Shown piece after piece: positions 14,554 through 21,133 of a stretch of 21,133 nucleotides of DNA. The DNA is from a virus. Positions within the stretch are counted from its first letter, which is position 1. Each line of letters opens with the position of its first letter. A model generated the notes under the pieces. That model ran no database searches, had not been told where the DNA came from, and worked only from the letters and a program-made list of their open reading frames with translations. The translations under genes and the position numbers were made by a program. The stretch is taken from positions 1-21,133 of the IMG/VR virus record IMGVR_UViG_3300049732_000079. One strand, 5' to 3'.

Positions 14554-15206
14554 AAGTGCTGCCTCCGCCAGTAGATCTTGCGGCCGAGCCGCATCCGGGC
14601 ATGCTGCTGCTCGTACAGCGGATCGGTCGGTGCCTTGCCCCAATTGGGATGGAGGTGCTCGACGATCGACGTGAGACACGGCCGGAACGCCCGACGGGAC
14701 ATTGCGGTCTGGACGAACTCGTCGTCGACGTACTCGTGCGGGTAGCCCTCGTGCAGGATCTTGCCCGGTTCGTCGATGGTGCCCCACCGCTCGACGTACG
14801 AGCGGCGCACGAGACTGTGCGTCGAATGCTGACCGGCGACGACTCTGGCGTTGCCGAGGTCGTTGGTGCCCACCACACCGACCGTCTCGTCGGCCATCAC
14901 AGCGAGCGCTTCTGTGAGCCAGCCGGGATGGAAGTGCAAATCGTCGGCGGCGAGGAACAGGAACGGTTCGATGCTGTCCCGGTAGGCGGCGTTGACCTTG
15001 CGGGCGTAGTCGCCGCGCGGGTTCGGCGCGACCACCATCCGATGCGCCCCCGTCGCGGCGACCGCTGCGAACTCGTCGCCGTCACCGCGGGTGAGCACGA
15101 ACAGCACCCGATGCGCCTCGGGGGTGGCCGCGTCGATTGAGGCCAGCAGCGGGGCGACCCTGTGCGGCCGGTGCAGGACCGGCACGACGATGAGGGTCGC
15201 CCCCAC
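14541..15206 (-). CDS. Glycosyltransferase 1 (GT-A type)
   Basis: 221 residues, the first of five consecutive glycosyltransferase genes. The N-terminus GATLIVVPVLHRPHRV begins a Rossmann-like nucleotide-sugar fold. FLFLAADDLHFHPGW at 83-96 carries the DxD-like metal site (D88, D89); YVDDEFV at 159-165 and VEHLHPNWGKA at 182-192 are likely catalytic or substrate-binding elements. No signal peptide or membrane segment is seen, so it should act in the cytoplasm, probably on virion proteins. The GTG start lies six bases after the capsid stop and has only a weak ribosome-binding site, so reinitiation after capsid translation is likely. The sugar donor cannot be told from sequence. Confidence 0.85.
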   Translation of the reverse strand: MGATLIVVPVLHRPHRVAPLLASIDAATPEAHRVLFVLTRGDGDEFAAVAATGAHRMVVAPNPRGDYARKVNAAYRDSIEPFLFLAADDLHFHPGWLTEALAVMADETVGVVGTNDLGNARVVAGQHSTHSLVRRSYVERWGTIDEPGKILHEGYPHEYVDDEFVQTAMSRRAFRPCLTSIVEHLHPNWGKAPTDPLYEQQHARMRLGRKIYWRRQHLWRT

Positions 15207-15212
15207 TGGTGG

Positions 15213-16172
15213 TCAGCTGGCCTGGAACGGCTCGAGGAACGCGAACGGGTAGCGCGTCGCCGCGTTCGTGTTCACGAGGTTGATCGGGTTGGGCAGCGCC
15301 CATCCGACCCGGAACACGACCCGCAGCGCGACCATGTCCTGCTGCGCCAGGTTGTAGACGATGGCGCCGTTGCCGTCCTGGATGACCGCCTCGGTGAGCA
15401 CCTTGAAGGTGACGTCCTGACGGACCGCCCACACGAGCTGGCTCCAGTCGCCGGAGATAAGCAGCGCCCGCGACGGATCGATGGCGCCGTTGCGGGGGAA
15501 GACGAGCTGCTCGCCGTCGAGCGCGTACTGGGCGGCGTCCTGCAGGTTGGCCAGGAAGATCGGCCGGTTGTCGGCGTCCTTCAGGCCGCGCAGCTTGGCG
15601 CGCAGCGAGAGCGCGGCGACGTGGCCGTTCACCATGTAGCCGTCCTCTTCGACCTTCGCGATGACGCCGTTCTCGGCGAAGATGTCGTCGTAAAGGTCCG
15701 AGTACGACACATTGAGGGTCACCTCGTGGCCGGCGGCCTCGGCGGCCTCGAGTACACACTCCGGCCAGGAGGCCGGGGCGTTGATCCCGTAGAGGACGGC
15801 CTGGTCGAACGCCTTGCCGATCGCCGACACGATGGCGGGGCGAGCCTCGCCGAAGATGTCGTAGTCGGCGTCGTCGAGGACGGCCTCGGGGATCGGCACG
15901 ATCACCGCGAGCTCCTCGGCGTTCAGGTACACGTTGTCCCAGGAGACGTCGGTGGTCTGCTTGAGCCCGGTGTCACCGTCGACGAAGTAGGCGGTGGGCA
16001 GGCTCGACCAGACCGGCATCCGGCGCTGCTTGCGAGTCATGTCCTGGAGGCGTCGGCCGAGGGTCATCACGGCCGAGTCGCGGGCGACCTCGCCCAGGAT
16101 CTCGCGCGTGACGTCCTCCGGCATGAGCGCCTGGGCTTCGGTGCGGCTGATGGCCGCGTCGTAGGTAGCCAT
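15213..16172 (-). CDS. Major capsid protein (HK97-like fold, putative)
   Basis: 319 residues, following the scaffold gene, with a strong ribosome-binding site (AAGGAG six bases before the ATG) as expected for the most abundant virion protein. The N-terminus is short, with MPEDVTREILGEVARDS leading into a helix and the segment RMPVWSSLPTAYFVDGDTG, which resembles the N-arm and P-domain start of actinophage HK97-fold capsids. The C-terminus ends in NAATRYPFAFLEPFQAS. There is no large N-terminal delta domain, in line with a separate scaffold gene. The likely role is building the icosahedral shell; it is also a plausible acceptor for the adjacent glycosyltransferases. Confidence 0.9.
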   Translation of the reverse strand: MATYDAAISRTEAQALMPEDVTREILGEVARDSAVMTLGRRLQDMTRKQRRMPVWSSLPTAYFVDGDTGLKQTTDVSWDNVYLNAEELAVIVPIPEAVLDDADYDIFGEARPAIVSAIGKAFDQAVLYGINAPASWPECVLEAAEAAGHEVTLNVSYSDLYDDIFAENGVIAKVEEDGYMVNGHVAALSLRAKLRGLKDADNRPIFLANLQDAAQYALDGEQLVFPRNGAIDPSRALLISGDWSQLVWAVRQDVTFKVLTEAVIQDGNGAIVYNLAQQDMVALRVVFRVGWALPNPINLVNTNAATRYPFAFLEPFQAS

Positions 16173-16190
16173 GGTTGCTCCTTGGAGGGG

Positions 16191-16721
16191 TCAGCGACCC
16201 GCCCGTTGGCGGATCACGTCGTTGATTGACTGCCCGTTGGACGGCTTTGCGCCCCCTCCGGGGAGTGGCCATGGCCGGGCCCCTTGCGGGGCGAGGTACG
16301 GCTTGGCCTTGACCAGCTCGTCGATTGCCGACGTGATGGCCTTGGCGTTCGGCTCACCGTCCGCGGTGAGGAACGTCGAGAGGTCGCCGAGCAGCGCCGC
16401 TGCGTCGGCCGGGTCGGCGAGCTTCCCGGCTGCGGTGGCGCGGATCTCGGCGCGCAGGAGTCTGTCGTTCGCCTCGGCGACGGCCTCGGCTCGACCAACG
16501 GCGCGGGCTTCGGCTACCGCCTTCTCCTGCTCGGACATGGTCGCCTTGCGGAGCTTCTCCAGCTCGGCCTCGGCGGTCTTGGCCGCCTTCTCGGCGGTCC
16601 GAGCGCGAGCCTTGAACGCTTCCAGGGCCTTGACACCGGCGTCGCCGAGCTGCTCGTCGGAGCTCGACTCGTCGTCTTGCGTGGCGTCGCCGTCAGCTCC
16701 GGGGTCTTGCTCTTCGGCCAT
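16191..16721 (-). CDS. Capsid scaffold protein
   Basis: 176 residues. The N-terminus is acidic and Ser/Asp/Glu-rich, followed by a long Ala/Glu/Lys helix of about 50 residues predicted as a coiled coil (from GVKALEAFKARARTAEKAAK), and a C-terminus with Gly/Pro then a basic end (VIRQRAGR), a common capsid-binding pattern in scaffolds. Scaffolds guide assembly of the major capsid protein into a prohead and then leave. I chose the ATG at 16721 because AAGGAGG lies five bases upstream; an in-frame ATG at 16772 would add 17 residues without a comparable site. No separate maturation protease is seen nearby. Confidence 0.85.
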   Translation of the reverse strand: MAEEQDPGADGDATQDDESSSDEQLGDAGVKALEAFKARARTAEKAAKTAEAELEKLRKATMSEQEKAVAEARAVGRAEAVAEANDRLLRAEIRATAAGKLADPADAAALLGDLSTFLTADGEPNAKAITSAIDELVKAKPYLAPQGARPWPLPGGGAKPSNGQSINDVIRQRAGR

Positions 16722-16768
16722 TGCGGCCTCCTTCGGTGTGCTCGCCCGGCGTTGCGCCGGCGAGGCGG

Positions 16769-17587
16769 TCATGCGGCCAGATCGCTCGGACCGGTGAAGT
16801 CGTCCCCGGCGCGGGTGAGGACCTGGCCCATTTCGCCGTGGTGGTGCACGGCGACCAGGTCCGGTGCCGTGGTCGGGTCGATCGGGTTCCCGTCGGCGTC
16901 TACGAAGCCGCGCTGGCGCCAGTAGTCCGGCCCGCGCGCCTTCAGCTCGAACAGCAGGTCCCGGTTGATCACCCGGCCCGGGTCCACATCGCCGGCGATC
17001 GGGGCGATCGTGCAGTCGCAGCGTCCGTGGAGCGGCGCGAGGTCAGCTCGCTTGTACCGCTGCGTCGACGCGGTGGCACAGAACACGCAGGACGAACCGG
17101 TGAGCACGCGACGCCACCCGGCGATCCAGTCGCGGCGGTCGCTCATCTCGGTCAGCGCCGTCCGGTTGGCGAGCACCACGTCGGTCTCGGCGGTCGCTAC
17201 AGCACGCTGCCGGCCGATGCGCATCGCCTCGGCCCAGGTACGGCCTTCGGCGAGCACCCGCCGAGCGGTGACGATCGGACGTTCGTACACCTCGGCCAGG
17301 CTTGCTCCGCCACGGATCGTCGGGGATGGGACCGGACCGGTGACAGGCTCGACGTCCATCAGGGTGTCGAGTGCCTGCAGATAGCCGGCCGCCAGGGTCG
17401 ATGTCTGCGCCAGTGCGCCCTCGACGGTGGGGAGGGCTGCAGCGAGCCACCGGCCGGTGGAGCTGGCGTCGACGTTCGCGTACCGGTCCCAGATCCGTCC
17501 GATCCCTTCGCCGGTGACACCGCGGATCGCGAGGAGCCTGCGGTGCTGGGCCCGCGTCGTCGCGGCCATGCGCCGGACGTCAGCCAT
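16769..17587 (-). CDS. MuF-like minor head protein
   Basis: 272 residues. MuF/SPP1 gp7-type proteins bind the portal and are carried inside the capsid. The C-terminal half has the family's probable metal-binding pattern: C167 and C170 in SSCVFC, then H187, C190 and C192 in LHGRCDC. The N-terminal half is helical. The ATG at 17587 has GGAGG six bases upstream and overlaps the portal stop. An upstream extension of the same frame exists but lies wholly inside the portal gene and reads as Arg/Ser-rich shadow sequence, so I excluded it. The 3' end overlaps an ATG by four bases, but the next gene probably begins downstream of it. Confidence 0.88.
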   Translation of the reverse strand: MADVRRMAATTRAQHRRLLAIRGVTGEGIGRIWDRYANVDASSTGRWLAAALPTVEGALAQTSTLAAGYLQALDTLMDVEPVTGPVPSPTIRGGASLAEVYERPIVTARRVLAEGRTWAEAMRIGRQRAVATAETDVVLANRTALTEMSDRRDWIAGWRRVLTGSSCVFCATASTQRYKRADLAPLHGRCDCTIAPIAGDVDPGRVINRDLLFELKARGPDYWRQRGFVDADGNPIDPTTAPDLVAVHHHGEMGQVLTRAGDDFTGPSDLAA

Positions 17588-18995
17588 CCGGCACCTCCAG
17601 CGGGAACCGGCCAAGCTCCGCTTCGATGTCGCCAGCGATCGCAGTCTGAGCCTGCATCGCTGGGAACCGGGCGATCTGGGCGGGGCTGTAGCCGAGGTCC
17701 TCCCACAGCTGCGGGAGCGGCACGCCGAGGTCCTTGCGCTTGGCGACAGCATCGACGTGCTGCGACTCGGTGCGGGTCTCCGGGTCACCCCAGATCGTCT
17801 CCGCTGACGTGGCGTCGGCCAGCTTGGCGATGTTCTGGACCTTGCCTGCGAGACGGATCACCTCTTCCCAGCCCTCACCGAAGTGGCGCATCTTGCGGCG
17901 GCACTTCGCGACCAGCCCCGTCTCGGCGGCCTTGATCGACTCGCCCGACAGCCGGTCCGCGGAGGCGTTCAGGTAGTGGGGTGGCGTGCGTGAGATAGAG
18001 GCGATGTGCTGGATCACCATCTCGATTGCCTTCACGAAGTTCGCGAGGTCGACCGCCTCGAACTGGCCGAACTTCGCCTTCTCCGATTCAAGCCACCACA
18101 GCCGCCCCGCGCCAGGCTTGAAGTCCGGCGGGATGTCCTGCCCGGTCGTGGCGTCGGTCTGCGGCTCGTAGCCGACGAGGTGCCGTTGAGGGAACGCAGC
18201 GAACTCTGACGCCGTCAGCATGTCCGCGATCAGCTTGTTGACCGCGTCCTGCAGAGGGATGATCGAACGGATCTCCGAGTGCACACCCCAGCCAACGCGC
18301 CGGTCGGTGGACAGGCGAGGACGGTTGAGGAGCTCGACGACGGGTACGACCTCGAGCGGGTTGGGCATCGACCCGGACTCGTCGACGTTCTCGGCGGTCG
18401 GGTCGACGATCCACTGGCCGCGCTCCGGTGCGACCAGATCGCCCAGGCGCTTCGACTGGCTGCGGAACAGGTACACGGCGTCGGGCAGGAACAGCTCGGC
18501 GTGCTCGTAGCCGTCGTCGTCCATGTAGGTGCGCAGCCCAGCTCGGCGGCGGTGACGCATCTTCGGGTGGCAGTCGACGATCGTGCCGGTCGCCGACTCG
18601 ACGGTGATCTCCGCAGTCGACGCTTCGCGATCGGCGACCCACACGACTGCGTATGCGGCGCCGGCGACGAGCGCCTCCTGGTGGGCGAGCTGGCTCTGAG
18701 CGTCCATTTCGTTCGCCTGCCAGATGTCCCACGCGTCCGTGTCGCCCTTCGGGTCCGAGCCGATCCTGAACCCGTCGACGTTCAGCCGCTCCTCGGCGGC
18801 ATCGACGACCACCTCGCACCAGTTGTCGGCGAACGCGCGGAACAGTCCGCCGAACGCCTCGAGGAACTTCTCGCCGGCGAAGGCGAGGTTGTGGGCGCCG
18901 TCGTAGTAGGCGTTGCAGCGCTGCACGTGGCGGCGGCGCAGGACGAGGTCGCGGTACAACCGGCGAAGGGTCGTCAGCGGATCTTCATCAGCCAC
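17580..18995 (-). CDS. Portal protein (SPP1 gp6-like)
   Basis: 471 residues, within the usual size of SPP1-type portals. Portal dodecamers sit at one capsid vertex, form the DNA channel and dock the terminase and then the tail. Family-like segments are YYDGAHNLAFA at 30-40 and DNWCEVVVDAAEERL at 57-71, followed by the long alpha/beta wing and stem region. The start is GTG at 18995 with GGGAG about seven bases upstream, 16 bases after the large terminase stop. The 3' end overlaps the MuF-like gene by eight bases. Placement between terminase and minor head protein agrees with the call. Confidence 0.93.
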   Translation of the reverse strand: MADEDPLTTLRRLYRDLVLRRRHVQRCNAYYDGAHNLAFAGEKFLEAFGGLFRAFADNWCEVVVDAAEERLNVDGFRIGSDPKGDTDAWDIWQANEMDAQSQLAHQEALVAGAAYAVVWVADREASTAEITVESATGTIVDCHPKMRHRRRAGLRTYMDDDGYEHAELFLPDAVYLFRSQSKRLGDLVAPERGQWIVDPTAENVDESGSMPNPLEVVPVVELLNRPRLSTDRRVGWGVHSEIRSIIPLQDAVNKLIADMLTASEFAAFPQRHLVGYEPQTDATTGQDIPPDFKPGAGRLWWLESEKAKFGQFEAVDLANFVKAIEMVIQHIASISRTPPHYLNASADRLSGESIKAAETGLVAKCRRKMRHFGEGWEEVIRLAGKVQNIAKLADATSAETIWGDPETRTESQHVDAVAKRKDLGVPLPQLWEDLGYSPAQIARFPAMQAQTAIAGDIEAELGRFPLEVPDG

Positions 18996-19011
18996 TGGCC
19001 ACTCCCGGCTT

Positions 19012-20643
19012 TTAGACGCTGCCTCCCCGGCGGCGCTTCACCTTCAACGCACCAGCGGCGATAGCGTCGCCGCGCGCCTCCCACGACAGGCACCCGGCCA
19101 TCGCCAGGTCGATCTTCTTCGGTGAGTCCGGACGCTCCTTGCGGATGAGCCACAGCGGCTCGCCGTCCTCGTCCCGCAGCCCCGGCAGCTCCTTGCGGAC
19201 CGCGTTCCCGACGTGGGCCTCGTACACCGGATGCCCGTCGTGGCTGAGCGACCCGTCGAGGATCGCGTCGCGGTAGGCACGCACGGCGTACGCCATCGGG
19301 ACACGCCGGTTCGTCCACCACTTGACGACTCGCTCGCCCCAGCGACCCGCCCACGCGTCGAGCTGGTCAGCCCAGTACGGCGGATCGGCGTACAGCCGCC
19401 ACACCTTCCACCGGTCGAACGCGGTGACCAGCACCGCTTCGACGTCGCCGGCGTCGATCTCCCAGTCGTCGCCGGCGTGATCTGGGCGTTCCCACACGCC
19501 GAGCACCGACTGCAGCCCGGTCTCGACCTCGGTGGCGACGAGCCCGGTCGAGTCGTGCCGGCGGGCGCCGTCGAAGCCGAGGGTGATCATCGACCCTTCG
19601 GGAATCGACGCCGCCGGATCGGCCAGCCGTCTGAACAGGTCCGGGTCGAATGCACGGCCGCCGCCTGGCACCCACTGGTTCAGCCACACCCGCCGAAAGA
19701 ACGAACGGTCGGTCCTCGGCTCGAACCAGCGCGACACGAGAGCATCGATATCGCCCGACCATTCCGCAGCCGGACCGGACGCCTCAAGCAGCGCCTCTCG
19801 CACCTGCTCGGGGGTGTCCATCGGCATCGTGTCAGGAGCCCACCTCGCGAAGTAGAAGAGCCTCGGGTCGTCGACCTTGCCGGCGGCTATCTGCTCGGCG
19901 TAGAAGCGGGTGTCCTCAGCGACCGACCCTTCACCGGGTTCACCGGCCGTCGTCGTCTCGAGCGACCAGGCGTCGGCCCCGACCCGCTTCGGGACGTTCT
20001 CCAACATCGTCGAGTGCGCCTTCTTCTGCTTCGGCAGGCTCAGGCGGTGCGGTTCGTCGAAGTGCTGGAAGGTGGTGCGGGCCCCGTCCCGGGCGGCAGG
20101 GGATCCGGCGAGCCCGACGATCTTCCCTGCGGCCTTGCCTCGATCGTCGAGGACGAGGATCCGTTCCTCGCCGGTGTCGAAGTCGCCGGCGACGTCGGAC
20201 TCCTCGATGATCGACTTCGCTACGAAGAACGCCAGCTCGTCGACCTGGTCCTTCGTGTAGGCCAGCATCGGGATGTACGGGTCGCGCACTCCCCGACCGA
20301 CCGGAACCCACTTGCCCCGCCAACGCCACCCGTCGCAGCGCACCGGCGCGGCCGGGTGCGCTTCGCAGATCGCGAGCAGCGCCGCCTTCTCGGTCTTCGC
20401 GGTGCCCTTGCGCATCTCCAACGCGACACGCTTGAACCGGCGACGCCCGGCGAGGCGGTGATCCTTCGGGAACACCTCGTAGGAGCGGTAGATCTGCGCT
20501 CGGAACTCCGGCTCGATCTCGTACCGGTCACCCTTGCGCTCGCCAGGCCCGTAGACGAGGAACGACTCGATGAAGTCGCAGACGTCAGGTCCCAGCGTCG
20601 GCCACGGCCGCCTCTCGAGGGGCGGGACGATCAGGGTCGTCAA
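19012..20643 (-). CDS. Terminase large subunit
   Basis: 543 residues, the ATP-driven DNA-packaging motor and headful or cos nuclease. The ATPase part shows a Walker A-like loop RKGTAKTE at residues 78-85 (K83, T84) and a Walker B-like segment FQHFDEPHRL at 192-201 with D196 and E197. The C-terminal RNase H-like nuclease part shows acidic residues in expected places: D358 in LGFDGARRHDS, D420 in LYADPPYW and D512 in KKIDLAMA. The start is a TTG overlapping the TGA of the small subunit gene, so translational coupling is likely; the local ribosome-binding site is weak. It ends in TAA, the only TAA stop I found among these genes. The Walker A loop has Ala82 where Gly is usual. Confidence 0.95.
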   Translation of the reverse strand: MTTLIVPPLERRPWPTLGPDVCDFIESFLVYGPGERKGDRYEIEPEFRAQIYRSYEVFPKDHRLAGRRRFKRVALEMRKGTAKTEKAALLAICEAHPAAPVRCDGWRWRGKWVPVGRGVRDPYIPMLAYTKDQVDELAFFVAKSIIEESDVAGDFDTGEERILVLDDRGKAAGKIVGLAGSPAARDGARTTFQHFDEPHRLSLPKQKKAHSTMLENVPKRVGADAWSLETTTAGEPGEGSVAEDTRFYAEQIAAGKVDDPRLFYFARWAPDTMPMDTPEQVREALLEASGPAAEWSGDIDALVSRWFEPRTDRSFFRRVWLNQWVPGGGRAFDPDLFRRLADPAASIPEGSMITLGFDGARRHDSTGLVATEVETGLQSVLGVWERPDHAGDDWEIDAGDVEAVLVTAFDRWKVWRLYADPPYWADQLDAWAGRWGERVVKWWTNRRVPMAYAVRAYRDAILDGSLSHDGHPVYEAHVGNAVRKELPGLRDEDGEPLWLIRKERPDSPKKIDLAMAGCLSWEARGDAIAAGALKVKRRRGGSV

Positions 20644-21080
20644 CCGGCGAGCAGCGCACGCGGGTCAGCGCGGCGACCGCTCGGCTTCGCCTCCTTCGTC
20701 CCCTCTCGGCGGCGGGCGATCTTCTCCTCGGCCTCCTCGCCGCGGTCGATCTCCCACTGCAGCCGGCGACGGTCGATCGGCGTCAACCCGAAGCACTGCC
20801 GCTGCAGCCGGATCTCGGCGGCGAGTGCCTGGGACGGTTCCTTCCAGAACTCGTCGACCAGGACCGCGAGCAGCACCAGGCCGTGGAGGTCGGAGGCGTC
20901 GTACTCGGGCGCCATCGGCGACGCCCACACATCCGCCCACCACGCCTTCGTCCTCGTGTGCCAGGTCCGGCCCGCCGGCAGCTTCGGTGTCTTGACGTCG
21001 TGAACGACCAGCAACGTGCGAGCTGTCGATGCCTGATTCCGACGGCGTCGCGCCGACGGATGCTTCGGCAACGGGGGCAT
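20640..21080 (-). CDS. Terminase small subunit (putative)
   Basis: About 146 residues, the first gene of the late cluster, overlapping the large terminase gene at its 3' end. The protein starts MPPLPKHPSARRRRN, a basic opening common in actinophage small terminases, and has a Trp-rich stretch (TWHTRTKAWWADVW), an acidic helical middle and a charged C-terminus rich in E, R and K. Small terminases recognise the packaging site and load the large subunit. I chose the ATG at 21080 because GGGAGG lies four bases upstream; ATGs at 21092 and 21102 are possible but have weaker ribosome-binding sites. The call rests on position next to the large terminase and overall character, since no strict motif identifies this family by eye. 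Confidence 0.75.
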   Translation of the reverse strand: MPPLPKHPSARRRRNQASTARTLLVVHDVKTPKLPAGRTWHTRTKAWWADVWASPMAPEYDASDLHGLVLLAVLVDEFWKEPSQALAAEIRLQRQCFGLTPIDRRRLQWEIDRGEEAEEKIARRREGTKEAKPSGRRADPRALLAG

Positions 21081-21133
21081 TGCGCCTCCCATTCATCAGC
21101 AAACCCTGGGTTCCGTACAGGGAAAAATCTGCA

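Noticed and set aside
19213-21003. Long plus-strand open frame (596 codons)
   Set aside because: Antisense to the large and small terminase genes, whose motifs are clear on the minus strand.
21104-21122. Inverted repeat upstream of the small terminase (CCCTG and CAGGG)
   Set aside because: Only five pairs, and the A run follows it on the plus strand, so it is not a terminator for either direction; too weak to name.
1-21133. tRNA genes, CRISPR arrays, integrase or attachment sites, insertion sequences
   Set aside because: Looked for and not seen; all the DNA is accounted for by late phage genes or short gaps.

Overview
This GC-rich window is the late (structural and lysis) region of a tailed bacteriophage or prophage with siphovirus-type tail genes. 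Every gene I can support lies on the minus strand, so the region reads from right to left. GTG and TTG starts, ATGA/GTGA/TGATG junctions and nearly complete gene packing point to one long late operon. GC-rich codon use and the protein families (SPP1-type portal with MuF-like protein, actinophage-style glycosyltransferases, PGRP-like amidase) suggest an actinobacterial host. No host gene, integrase, attachment site, tRNA or CRISPR was seen, so the host genus and the virus-versus-prophage question stay open.

Layout in transcription order: small and large terminase (21080-19012); portal, MuF-like minor head protein, scaffold and major capsid protein (18995-15213); five overlapping glycosyltransferase genes (15206-11717) between the capsid gene and the head-tail connectors; adaptor, head-closure, HK97 gp10-like and tail terminator proteins (11717-9979); major tail protein (9926-9345); tail assembly chaperones with a clear -1 frameshift site (9345-8777); tape measure (8773-6347); a 998-residue multidomain minor tail protein (6350-3354); a small fibre-like protein (3337-2693); an amidase endolysin (2578-1709); a group of very small, mostly membrane-active-looking proteins (1692-600); and two small genes after the lysis region (600-77), with a further gene starting at 25 and leaving the window.

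The terminase packages DNA through the portal into a shell built by capsid and scaffold proteins. The connector and tail modules then complete a flexible tail whose length is set by the tape measure. The glycosyltransferase cassette most likely adds sugars to virion proteins. The lysis group supplies an amidase plus several holin-like proteins.

The most unusual parts are (1) the five-gene glycosyltransferase cassette, whose last member carries an extra C-terminal domain, (2) a 33-residue protein with six tryptophans directly after the endolysin, (3) two tiny hydrophobic reading frames in the lysis region that look coding by codon use but need a frameshift or readthrough, and (4) the minor tail protein, with an extra N-terminal domain and a helical insertion inside a LamG-like fold.
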